A stretch of 64,000 bases of DNA. Origin: Alkalinema pantanalense. Its GTDB lineage: Bacteria; Cyanobacteriota; Cyanobacteriia; Leptolyngbyales; Leptolyngbyaceae. The stretch spans positions 45,888 through 109,887 of the forward strand of contig NZ_JBLZFX010000007.1 in the NCBI RefSeq assembly GCF_050753345.1, written 5' to 3'. Shown one piece after another: positions 8,563-17,168 of the stretch. Position numbers and translations under genes: made by a program. The notes under the pieces are model-generated. The model did not search any database, was not told where the DNA came from, and was given only the letters and a program-made list of their open reading frames with translations. Each line of letters begins with the position of its first letter. The stretch's first letter is position 1.

Positions 8563-9612
8563 CTAAGAGACGCTACGGTGGAAAGCCGACCGTTTGACGT
8601 ATCGCCCCATCCAGTTATCCCGCGCAGGCTTCTGCATTTCTGTGGTGTGGATAAATTCAGAAAATAACTTGACCAAATCGGGATTGCGCCATCCCTTGGC
8701 TGTTTCTTCCTGGAGAATGCCGAGAGCCTCTTCAGGAGCGAACGCATGTTTGTAGGGACGTTCACTGGTCAGAGCATCGTAGATATCAATGATCTGGAAA
8801 ACCTGAGCCAAAAAGGGGATTTCCCCACCCTTGAGGCGATCGGGATAGCCAGAACCATCCCAGCGTTCATGGTGGTGTCGAATAATTGGGATAACGCCTC
8901 GCATTGTCCGTAGTGGTTGGCAGATGCGCTCTCCAATCAGCACATGCTGCTTCATAATTTCCACTTCCTCCGGGGTAAACTTGCCCGGTTTCAGTAAGAT
9001 CGCGTCAGGAATGCCCACTTTGCCAATGTCGTGGAGGTAACCGCCCCACATCAGATCGCGAATCTCCGATCGCGACATCTTCAGGAACTCTCCAAAGGCA
9101 TTGCCCCGTTGCACCAGACGCTCACAATGATCCCCTGTATTTGGATCGCGACTTTCTACGGTTCGAGCGATGGAAAACAGCACCTTCTCGGCATGATCTA
9201 AATCTTGATTCAGCCGCCGCTGCCGTACTAGAGAACGAACACGCGCTGATAGCTCCAACTGATCGAAGGGCTTGGTGATAAAGTCATCGCCTCCAGCTTC
9301 GATGCCCCGCAGTCGAGCCCGTCGATCGTCTAAAGCGGTAACAAAGACGATCGGAATCAGCCGGGTATGTTCGTCCGCTTTCAGCCGTCGGCACACTTCA
9401 TAGCCATCCATTCCAGGCATCATCACATCCAGCAGGATGAGATCGGGATCTTCTTCTAAAACTTTGTTGATGGCCGCAGGGCCACTCTCCGCCTGCAATA
9501 GATCGTATCCCTCTACGGCTAATAGGGAAACAGCAGCCATCCGGCTTGATGGATGATCATCGACAACAAGGACTTTGGGACGTTCCAGATCCAGGCTATT
9601 CACGGCAAGCAA
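8563..9612 (-). CDS. Response regulator with HD-GYP output domain
   Basis: A 349-residue two-component response regulator. The receiver domain (about 10-130) has the acidic pair D18/D19, the phosphorylation site D62 in LLLDVMMPGMDG and K114 in FITKPFD. An HD-GYP domain follows, with GGYLHDIGKVGIPD (H194, D195) and HHHERWDGSGYP (246-257). HD-GYP domains hydrolyse cyclic di-GMP, so phosphorylation is likely to change c-di-GMP level. No histidine kinase is next to it. A near-perfect 15-base direct repeat lies about 80-110 bases upstream of the start and may bind a regulator. Confidence 0.93.
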   Translation of the reverse strand: MLAVNSLDLERPKVLVVDDHPSSRMAAVSLLAVEGYDLLQAESGPAAINKVLEEDPDLILLDVMMPGMDGYEVCRRLKADEHTRLIPIVFVTALDDRRARLRGIEAGGDDFITKPFDQLELSARVRSLVRQRRLNQDLDHAEKVLFSIARTVESRDPNTGDHCERLVQRGNAFGEFLKMSRSEIRDLMWGGYLHDIGKVGIPDAILLKPGKFTPEEVEIMKQHVLIGERICQPLRTMRGVIPIIRHHHERWDGSGYPDRLKGGEIPFLAQVFQIIDIYDALTSERPYKHAFAPEEALGILQEETAKGWRNPDLVKLFSEFIHTTEMQKPARDNWMGRYVKRSAFHRSVS

Positions 9613-10118
9613 AAAACCTATAAAACCGATTTAGACAACACAATCTTCAGACTTCTTAGCAACTTATAAGACGTTCCTAGTCAGGCATTCTTGATTATGA
9701 ACTGGACAATTATGAACTAGATAATCGCAGGGACAGTCGAATCCACTCCATTGGCCACACTGTCCAGACTTAAGATTGAAATGAGTTAGCTTTTTAAGAT
9801 CCTCCAGTGACTCAGTACATGAGGAACGAGAACTTTCATTATCAGGCAGTTTATCGTTCGAATAGGGAAAAACTTGGGAATAGTCTACAATTCACTGCCA
9901 AAATTCAACGCAGGAACTGATCTTTGACCTCATTCCCAGTATTCCGTAGGCCATGGATTAGGGCCGTAACAAAGCCACAACATCAATAAAACAGCATGAC
10001 TTAAAGAACTTTTCTTAGTATGGGCAAAGCCACGTTGTAATCAATCAGGTTTTTTACGGATCTGTAGAGGCTGACTCCTCGATCGCAGAAGAATCAAGAG
10101 TTTATCGCTATGGAGCGG
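9613..10118. other. Intergenic, promoter region of HD-GYP regulator
   Basis: A 506-base gap between the end of the helicase gene and the start of the regulator gene, both on the minus strand. The only structure seen is a tandem direct repeat, GATTATGAACTGGAC at 9693-9707 and AATTATGAACTAGAT at 9708-9722. No RNA gene or reading frame is supported. Confidence 0.5.
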
Positions 10119-12797
10119 TTACTCCAGATCTTCACTAACGGGGAATCGATCGATCAACTGTTTAGCCCGCAGGGCATTTGCCACCAAAGAAGAAGAAGCA
10201 TGGGGCACATGGGGAATTTGGGACAGCAGATCCAAGGTACGGCGCAGCATCCTGACAACATCCCCTTCATCCAAACTCGTATTGGCACACAGGTCTGACC
10301 ACTCCGCCCCTAGAGCCCATTGCTCGATCAAGGCTACCAAATCATCCTCCAGCCAGACCGGCAGCATGATGCCATGGCGACGCTGTTGTTGGAACAGTTG
10401 CCGTCGGGTACTGCGCAACGCACCCAGGGCCTCTGCCACAGCCTCTGAGAGGCCATAGCGCACCCAACTATCGGGGCGAGACACATCGGTCACCAAACCC
10501 GCGCATACAGTGGCTAAATGGTGGGGATCCAGATCATTGAGTTCCCCAGACATCACCGCCAGTCCAAGCCACAATTCATTTTCCCCACGAATGGCAGCGG
10601 TCGCTTGGCCCAACACCGTCGGCGTGACACCTTCTAATGCCCCAAAGTGTTGCAAAATACTAATCAAACTTAAAAATTCTTCCCAGTGGCGTTGCACATG
10701 GCGACCCATTTTTTCCCGCCGATCGCGCAGTTCCTCTTCCAACGATTCAATGCGCTGTTGAAACTTAAGCACCTTAGCGCGATCGCCCCACTCATGCACA
10801 GGATGTTCATCCCTTTGGGTTTGCACCGCCTGCATCCGCTGTAACTGGGCATAGACCTCTGGCGGCAGAATCTCTTCATCCTCTGGTTCAACAATCTGCG
10901 ACGCAATCTTGGCTGTGATTTCATCCCCCTTACGCATCTGGCCTAACTTCGGAGGCGGATCAGGAGGAGCCAAGCGATCGACAGCTTCAATGCGCGGTAA
11001 ATCCGTCCGTAGGGTAACCACATCCGCCAAGCTGACCACGGCCCAACGATTGGTTTCCGTTAAGCACAGCAGATAGGGAAATTGCCCCGAGCCTTGAATT
11101 TTACTGACCAGCACGGCCCCCATGGGAGCCCCAATTTTGAGATGTTCTCCCTTTAACGTCAGAATCGACCCTGACAAGGCATAGGCCAAAGTCATGGACA
11201 GTTCTTCAGCCCGATCGCGAGCCGCCTGTTGCTGTAAGGTTTTCAGCAAACGCCGCTCTTCCCGCAGCCGTTCTTGCAACTTTTCATACTGGTTCAACAG
11301 TTTCCAATCCACGGAAGCTACTGTTTCCCGCAGCAATTCCAAATCCGCTTCGAGGCGATCGATTTCCGACTGTTGGGGACGCAGAACTAACGTTGCCAGA
11401 TACTGGGCAAAACTGCGCTCCACCAATTCCTTAGCCTGCTCTAAGCTATGGGTTTGCAGCAAATTTAGCACCATCCCATAGGTCGGCGTGAACTGGCTGA
11501 CGAGGGGATCGGCCCCACTAGTTGCCAAATAGGCTGCTTCCCGCGCCCCTTCGTAGGGAGATTGCACGGTGACCACATAGCCCTTTTCATCCATGCCTCG
11601 GCGACCTGCCCGACCCGCCATTTGTAAAAATTCCGAGGCATTCAGAAGCCGATGGCCCGCATCCGTGCGCTTGGACAGGCTAGAGATCACCGTCGTTCGA
11701 GCAGGCATATTAATCCCCGCCGCTAGGGTTTCCGTGGCAAAGACAACTTTGATCAGACCCTGCTGAAACAGTTCTTCAACCAGCACCTTCCAAGCGGGTA
11801 AGATGCCAGCATGGTGAGCCGCAATGCCCCGTAGCAGGGGGGCAACCTGTTTCTCACGAACTGCTTCTGGCGCGCGGGCTATCAATTCATCCAAGTGAGC
11901 TTTGATGCGGGCCGACTCCTCGGGGGTCACCAGGGTTAGATCACCGAGTTCCTCCACTGCCCGATCGCAGCCTTTGCGACTGAAGATAAAGTAGATCGCT
12001 GGCAGCATGTCGTAGTGGCGAAGCTTGCCGATCGTAAAGGCTAAAGCAGGTGGTTCCGCTCGTTTGGCCCCCCGTTGGTTGGCCCCTCGAGGACGCTGCC
12101 GTCCTCCCTTGGGTCTCAGGCGAGGATTGAGCCGCTTCCCGGTGTCATCCAGCAGTGGAAACACACCATTGGGGTTGGCAAAGAAGAATTGCAACGGAAC
12201 CGGACGAAAGTCAGAGTATATCCGACGAGTGGTTCCGTGGATTTGGTTGATCCAGTCAGTGAGTTGTTCACTATTGGCCACGGTTGCGGAAAGGGCCACG
12301 ATCTGAATTGCTGCTGGACAGTAAATAATTGATTCTTCCCAGACGGTGCCCCGCTGACTATCATTCATATAGTGGCACTCATCTAGCACCACCGCTTCTA
12401 CGCCTATTAGAGAAACTCCCACTTCACCGATCGGGGTACCATAGAGCATGTTGCGAAAAATCTCCGTCGTCATAACGACGATCGGCGCATCCCGGTTGAT
12501 TGAAATATCCCCTGTGAGCAAGCCCACCTGATCCTGGCCAAATTCTTCACGAAAGTCTCGAAACTTCTGGTTCGACAGGGCTTTGAGGGGGGTGGTATAA
12601 AAAACTCGACGGTTCCGCGCCAAGGCTCTGTAGATAGCATATTCCCCAATCAGTGTCTTCCCTGACCCCGTGGGGGCACAAACCACAACGGACTCCCCCG
12701 CATCTAGTGCCCGAATTGCCTCTTGTTGAAACCCGTCTAAGGCAAAAGGAAATACTTTCTCAGGGTCGATACCAAAATGTTGCAAAGAAGTAGACAC
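10119..12797 (-). CDS. Ski2-like DEAD/DEAH-box RNA helicase
   Basis: An 892-residue superfamily 2 helicase of the Ski2/Mtr4 type. Motifs in order: Q-type FQQEAIRAL, CAPTGSGKT (motif I), TTPLKALSNQKF (Ia), DECHYMND (II, DExH), LSATVAN (III), and QMAGRAGRRGMD (VI). The C-terminal third resembles the DSHCT helical domain (LNDLDPHHLATVCAGLV). In eukaryotes these helicases feed RNA to the exosome; cyanobacteria have a conserved homologue whose likely role is RNA unwinding or decay, which is an inference here. The start at 12797 leaves 193 bases to the divergent dnaA gene, which probably hold both promoters. Confidence 0.93.
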   Translation of the reverse strand: MSTSLQHFGIDPEKVFPFALDGFQQEAIRALDAGESVVVCAPTGSGKTLIGEYAIYRALARNRRVFYTTPLKALSNQKFRDFREEFGQDQVGLLTGDISINRDAPIVVMTTEIFRNMLYGTPIGEVGVSLIGVEAVVLDECHYMNDSQRGTVWEESIIYCPAAIQIVALSATVANSEQLTDWINQIHGTTRRIYSDFRPVPLQFFFANPNGVFPLLDDTGKRLNPRLRPKGGRQRPRGANQRGAKRAEPPALAFTIGKLRHYDMLPAIYFIFSRKGCDRAVEELGDLTLVTPEESARIKAHLDELIARAPEAVREKQVAPLLRGIAAHHAGILPAWKVLVEELFQQGLIKVVFATETLAAGINMPARTTVISSLSKRTDAGHRLLNASEFLQMAGRAGRRGMDEKGYVVTVQSPYEGAREAAYLATSGADPLVSQFTPTYGMVLNLLQTHSLEQAKELVERSFAQYLATLVLRPQQSEIDRLEADLELLRETVASVDWKLLNQYEKLQERLREERRLLKTLQQQAARDRAEELSMTLAYALSGSILTLKGEHLKIGAPMGAVLVSKIQGSGQFPYLLCLTETNRWAVVSLADVVTLRTDLPRIEAVDRLAPPDPPPKLGQMRKGDEITAKIASQIVEPEDEEILPPEVYAQLQRMQAVQTQRDEHPVHEWGDRAKVLKFQQRIESLEEELRDRREKMGRHVQRHWEEFLSLISILQHFGALEGVTPTVLGQATAAIRGENELWLGLAVMSGELNDLDPHHLATVCAGLVTDVSRPDSWVRYGLSEAVAEALGALRSTRRQLFQQQRRHGIMLPVWLEDDLVALIEQWALGAEWSDLCANTSLDEGDVVRMLRRTLDLLSQIPHVPHASSSLVANALRAKQLIDRFPVSEDLE

Positions 12798-12990
12798 GTA
12801 GAGCCAGGGGGTAATGGAAAATTTGCTTCTCTAGTCTAAGGCGGAATTTGGGTGCTCGGTACATCCTCCCTGGTTATTGATGTTGAAATCTCCAATTCTC
12901 TTCAGCCGCTCTACTTGTCTAAATCCGATCTCGTGATCCATTAAGACCAGAGTAGATTAGTCTATACTTTGTATTTTCTGTTCCTGGATC

Positions 12991-14403
12991 ATGACCGTAG
13001 ACTCTAACGCCGAAAGCCTTTGGGCGCAGGTTCTCGAACATCTGCGGTTCAAGATGAATCCCACCACATTTGATACCTGGGTGGGAAAGACGGTTGCAGA
13101 AAGTTTTGAGAACGACTGCCTAACCATTCAAACTCGCCATCCCTTTGCCCGTCGTTGGCTGATGCGCTACTACATGGCGACTATTTTGCAGGTGGTTCAG
13201 GAAGTAGCAGGTCGCCCGATCGATGTGCAATTTACCAGTCCGGCAGGCTCAGAGGAGTTAATGGGTGGCGGAACGGAGTCAGCCAGTCCTACCCCAACGC
13301 TCTCAGACTTAGTTCCTAGCATTGCTTCTGCTGCCGATTCCTTTCAAGTGCTGAGATCGACGAATTCCCGCCGATCGGATCTCAATCCTAAATATATCTT
13401 TTCCCGGCTTGTAGTAGGCCCTAGCAATCAAATGGCCCACGCGGCTTCTTTGGCAGTTGCGGAGTCCCCTGGACGGGAATTTAATCCACTCTTCCTCTGT
13501 GGGGGGGTGGGATTGGGCAAAACCCATTTAATGCAGGCGATCGGGCATTATCGGCTGGAAATTGATCCCTTAGCCCGGATACATTACGTGTCCACTGAAC
13601 GTTTTACCAATGATTTGATTGCAGCCATTCGTAAGGATAATATGCAAGCCTTTCGGGAGCAGTACCGGGAGGTAGATGTCTTACTGGTGGATGATATTCA
13701 ATTCATTGAAGGGAAGGAGTATACCCAGGAGGAATTTTTCCACACGTTCAATTCCCTCCACGAAGCGGGTAAGCAGGTGGTACTGGCCTCCGATCGGCCC
13801 CCTAACCAAATTCCCCGATTGCAAGAGCGTTTATGTTCTCGGTTTTCCATGGGGTTGATTGCAGATATTCAACCACCGGATTTTGAAACACGAATGGCGA
13901 TTTTGCAAAAGAAGGCAGAGTACGAGGATTTGCGCTTGCCCCGTAGCGTAATTGAGTATATCGCTTCGACCTATACGTCCAATATTCGGGAGCTAGAGGG
14001 GGCACTAACTCGGGCGGTCGCCTATATTACGATTTCGGGGGTCTCCATGACGGTGGAGAATATTACCCCGGTTCTGAATCCGCCTGTACAGAATGTCCCA
14101 GCTTCCGCTGAAGTTGTGATCACAACGGTTTCTGAGCATTTCAAGGTACCGATCGAGGATCTAAAGGGAAATTCCCGCCGTCGGGAAATTAGCGCAGCGC
14201 GGCAAGTTGGTATGTATTTGATGCGGCAACATACAGATTTGAGTTTGCCAAAGATTGGTGACGAGTTTGGCGGTAAGGATCACACAACGGTGCTTTACAG
14301 TTGCGAGAAAATTGAAAATCTTAAAGGATCCGATCGGGATTTGGCGCAGACGTTACGTCAACTGAGCGATCGGATTAATCTGGCTAGCCAAAGTCGTAAA
14401 TAG
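12991..14403 (+). CDS. dnaA: Chromosomal replication initiator DnaA
   Basis: A 470-residue AAA+ initiator of normal length. Domain I is at the N-terminus (LWAQVLEHLRFKMNPTTFDTWV), followed by a linker. Domain III has FLCGGVGLGKTHLMQAIG (Walker A), LLVDDIQFIEGKE (Walker B) and the ISM helix region FREQYREVD. Domain IV has the DNA-binding signature GGKDHTTVLYSCEKI. It binds 9-mer DnaA boxes and opens the origin. The gene is directly upstream of a cluster of such boxes and of dnaN, the classical bacterial arrangement. Confidence 0.98.
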   Translation: MTVDSNAESLWAQVLEHLRFKMNPTTFDTWVGKTVAESFENDCLTIQTRHPFARRWLMRYYMATILQVVQEVAGRPIDVQFTSPAGSEELMGGGTESASPTPTLSDLVPSIASAADSFQVLRSTNSRRSDLNPKYIFSRLVVGPSNQMAHAASLAVAESPGREFNPLFLCGGVGLGKTHLMQAIGHYRLEIDPLARIHYVSTERFTNDLIAAIRKDNMQAFREQYREVDVLLVDDIQFIEGKEYTQEEFFHTFNSLHEAGKQVVLASDRPPNQIPRLQERLCSRFSMGLIADIQPPDFETRMAILQKKAEYEDLRLPRSVIEYIASTYTSNIRELEGALTRAVAYITISGVSMTVENITPVLNPPVQNVPASAEVVITTVSEHFKVPIEDLKGNSRRREISAARQVGMYLMRQHTDLSLPKIGDEFGGKDHTTVLYSCEKIENLKGSDRDLAQTLRQLSDRINLASQSRK

Positions 14404-14479
14404 GACTGTGGTGAACACAAGGAAATTGAACATAATTTTTCGTTATCTTATTTGCAGTATCAATAGGGATTGCTGATTT

Positions 14480-14700
14480 TTGTGCGATCGTTAGAGCCGG
14501 ACTGTGGAAAACGGCAAAGCTTCTGTGGAAAACCCTGTGGAAACTCTGTGAAAACATCTGTGAAGGATTGAAAAGTGGTCGATTTGTGGTTGAGGGAGAA
14601 TCCGGAAAAGCTTTAATTCTTAGCAATTTACTCTCAAATCCTCCTGTTTTTAATCAGGCACGATCGAGAATCTGAGTTTTCCACACCCACTTTGCAAGGA
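14480..14700. other. Candidate chromosomal origin (oriC)
   Basis: The dnaA-dnaN gap holds a cluster of 9-mers matching the cyanobacterial DnaA box TTTTCCACA. TGTGGAAAA occurs at 14503-14511 and 14524-14532, TGTGGAAAC at 14536-14544, and the weaker TGTGAAAAC at 14547-14555 and TGTGAAGG at 14559-14566. An inverted TTTTCCACA lies at 14677-14685. The 110 bases between the box cluster and the inverted box are A+T-rich. In Synechococcus elongatus, boxes of this form lie upstream of dnaN at oriC. The match in both sequence and location makes an origin likely, but strand-skew data are needed. Confidence 0.72.
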
Positions 14701-14903
14701 CACGTTTTAAAGTAAAGTCTTTCTGAGTTGATTTAGAATCTAAAGCCGAGTTGATTTTGACTGGTCAATTTTAAGCGGGTGGGTTCCAAGCATCCTAAAG
14801 CATGGTTTTTAGTGCGATGTTCTGGATCAGTGATGTTCTAGAACCCCTGCTGCTGAATCTTTCTATTTTTAACTTCTTGCAACCTGTCATCCAAACTACT
14901 GCC

Positions 14904-16049
14904 ATGAAACTGGTTTGTCCCCAAAGTGAACTGAGTACCCATCTATCGCTGGTGAGCCGAGCGGTGGCTTCCCGTCCTAGTCATCCAGTGTTGGCCAATG
15001 TTCTGTTGAGTGCTGATGAAGAAAAGCAGTTGGTTAGTCTCTCGGCCTTTGATCTCAGCCTAGGGATTCAAACGAGTTTTCCGGCGCAGGTAGAAGTGGG
15101 TGGCAAATTAACGTTGCCTGCCAAGTTATTAGGAGATATTGTGTCGCGGTTGCCAAATGGCGAGATCGTTTTGGATGATGCGTCGGAGGATCCGGATGCC
15201 GGGATTCTGACAACCTTGACCTATGCGTCGGGGAAATACCAAATGCGCGGGATGGCGGCGGATGACTTTCCGGAGCTGCCGATCGTGGAGGATGGGGAAG
15301 TGGCGCAGTTGTCTGCAGAAGCGTTAATTGAGGGCTTACGCAGTTCTCTGTTCGCGGCTAGCAGTGATGAAACGAAACAGGTGTTGACGGGCGTGCACCT
15401 GAGTTTGCATGCTGAAGGTTTGGAATTTGCGTCTACGGATGGTCACCGTTTGGCAGTGGTGCAAACGATGAATCAGCAGGACAGTGGTGACGATGTTCCA
15501 AAAATTGATGTGACAATTCCGGCGAAGGCGCTGCAAGAGTTGATCAAAATGTTGGAGCGGGGCAGCAGTGCAACCGTGGCGGTGAAGTTTGATCAAGGTC
15601 AAGTGGTGTTTGAATGGGCTGATCAGCGTCTCACAAGTCGATTATTGGAAGCGCAATATCCCAATTATCGCCAGTTAATTCCTCGATCGTTTAGTCATCA
15701 GATGACGATCGATCGTCGATCGTTATTAGGCGGCCTAGAGAGGATTTCAGTGATTGCAGATCAGCGTAATAACATTGTCAAATTGAATATTGATAGCCAT
15801 CAACAATCCGTCATGCTTTCTGTTGATGCTCAGGATGTGGGTAGTGGTCGCGAAACTATTGCAGCCCAAGTGACGGGTGAAGATTTGGAAGTAGCGTTTA
15901 ATGTGAAATACTTGATTGACGGACTCAAGGTATTGAACACGACGGAAGTTCAAATGCAGTTGAATACGTCCACTAGTCCTGTGATTTTGTCGCCCTTAGG
16001 GAATCTCAAGATGACTTATTTAGTCATGCCTGTGCAGGTGAGAGGTTAG
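14904..16049 (+). CDS. dnaN: DNA polymerase III beta sliding clamp
   Basis: A 381-residue protein beginning MKLVCPQSELSTHLSLVSRAV. The ATG at 14904 is chosen because it aligns with the usual clamp N-terminus; the frame is open 34 codons further upstream but those codons are hydrophobic and atypical. Three DNA-clamp domains are present, with SRPSHPVLANVLL in the first, FASTDGHRLAV in the second and the C-terminal LSPLGNLKMTYLVMPVQVRG that ends near the peptide-binding cleft. The clamp tethers polymerase III and many repair proteins to DNA. It is probably transcribed from the origin region and ends at a clear terminator 100 bases downstream. Confidence 0.97.
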   Translation: MKLVCPQSELSTHLSLVSRAVASRPSHPVLANVLLSADEEKQLVSLSAFDLSLGIQTSFPAQVEVGGKLTLPAKLLGDIVSRLPNGEIVLDDASEDPDAGILTTLTYASGKYQMRGMAADDFPELPIVEDGEVAQLSAEALIEGLRSSLFAASSDETKQVLTGVHLSLHAEGLEFASTDGHRLAVVQTMNQQDSGDDVPKIDVTIPAKALQELIKMLERGSSATVAVKFDQGQVVFEWADQRLTSRLLEAQYPNYRQLIPRSFSHQMTIDRRSLLGGLERISVIADQRNNIVKLNIDSHQQSVMLSVDAQDVGSGRETIAAQVTGEDLEVAFNVKYLIDGLKVLNTTEVQMQLNTSTSPVILSPLGNLKMTYLVMPVQVRG

Positions 16050-16148
16050 GGGGCGATCGGTGCTCTGGAAGTTGGCTGCTCCAGATGTGTAAAGCGTAGT
16101 AATACAGCCTTGAGATCTCACTGTAGAAAGTTTGCTTCTCTGATGGAT

Positions 16149-16169
16149 GCCCCGCAAGGGGCTTTTTTT
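16149..16169 (+). terminator. Rho-independent terminator of dnaN
   Basis: GCCCC-GCAA-GGGGC stem-loop followed by seven T. The five G:C pairs and U run make a good intrinsic terminator about 100 bases after the dnaN stop. Confidence 0.85.
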
Positions 16170-16201
16170 CATGGAATGAGAGTTATGGCAAAAGTGGATT
16201 A

Positions 16202-16303
16202 GGGAACAGCGTATAAATAAACTCCCAATTGGGTAGGGGTAGGAGAGTAAAAGGGTAGGAGGGTAGGGGAATGAAGAGGGAATATTATTTCTTTGCAAAT
16301 CCC
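16202..16303. mobile_element. 102-bp MITE-like element, copy 1
   Basis: A 102-base unit starting GGGA and ending TCCC, flanked by TTA on both sides (16199-16201 and 16304-16306), as expected for a 3-bp target duplication. The ends form an imperfect inverted repeat (GGGA..GC....AAATAA). The plus strand is purine-rich with several GGG runs, such as GGGTAGGAGGGTAGGGG. A second copy, in opposite orientation and differing at about 5 of 102 positions, lies at 52661-52762. It has no reading frame, so any transposase must be supplied elsewhere. Confidence 0.8.
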
Positions 16304-16523
16304 TTAGGTCAATAGCCCGATCTCGCCCCATCATGCTGACGTATTGCTAATCCGAACCCGGCACAGGTATTGGCGAACTCCAACGAATTCGATCACTAAA
16401 GCGCAAACCATGCAACTGATTAATCGCCGACGGCACTTCCTCACGGATCTCAAACAAATAAAAGCGAAAGGACTTGCAATCCGCTCACCCACGCGAAATG
16501 ATCAACTATTACAACATGCATCT

Positions 16524-17165
16524 CTACAAGCCATAGAGTGTCTTAAACCAACCGACAAAATCCTGGGCTTGAGGGTGTTGAGGATTCAGAATTCGTCTTT
16601 GCAGTGCAGTATGTAACTGCTGACCTGGCTCATCTTGCCATGCCAGCCAAGTATGAATATTCGCCTTATCCTGCTGAAGTATTTTAAAAGGAGCGCCCTG
16701 GATTTTAGCTTCTGTAACCGCAGATTGGGCATACTGCCAAACTGGATCAGTAGACTCTACACAATTTGACAAAAAAGTTTCTATCATACCGCGCAATTGA
16801 TTATCCGGCATCATCCATACGCCAAATTGGATACCTGTCTGCGTTGTATGGATTAATCCTTGGGATGGAAGTGTTTTTGGCATATCTACAATACTTTTCG
16901 CGCAGGCCACCTGTAAACTTTGCCATCGCGCAGCAGGATTTTCATCCGCATCTACCACAATCCCCATCGCCCGAAGCCCGCTTGCCTGAAGCCTAGTAGC
17001 AATCCGCCTTGCATCAATTAATTTATCGTATCCCCCGACCTCTTGAATATGAATAGGTGGATTCTGAGATGGCCAAGGAATTTGATTCGCTTCCGCAAGT
17101 TCAGCAATCACAAAAACATCTTGCTTCCCTTCAACAAACAGTATTTTTGGATGTTGATCAGCCAT
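16524..17165 (-). CDS. TOPRIM-like DUF3226 protein
   Basis: A 213-residue protein of the DUF3226 family. It begins ILFVEGKQDVFVIAEL, the glutamate-centred first TOPRIM motif, followed by VVDADENPAARW (the DxD motif), then VWMMPDNQLRGMIETFL, the block typical of DUF3226. TOPRIM folds of this kind are Mg2+-dependent nucleases or nuclease-like partners in OLD-family proteins. The start is three bases after the stop of the ATPase gene at 17169, so the two are co-transcribed and probably act together. A nuclease role is inferred from the motifs and the partner. Confidence 0.85.
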   Translation of the reverse strand: MADQHPKILFVEGKQDVFVIAELAEANQIPWPSQNPPIHIQEVGGYDKLIDARRIATRLQASGLRAMGIVVDADENPAARWQSLQVACAKSIVDMPKTLPSQGLIHTTQTGIQFGVWMMPDNQLRGMIETFLSNCVESTDPVWQYAQSAVTEAKIQGAPFKILQQDKANIHTWLAWQDEPGQQLHTALQRRILNPQHPQAQDFVGWFKTLYGL

Positions 17166-17168
17166 TGT

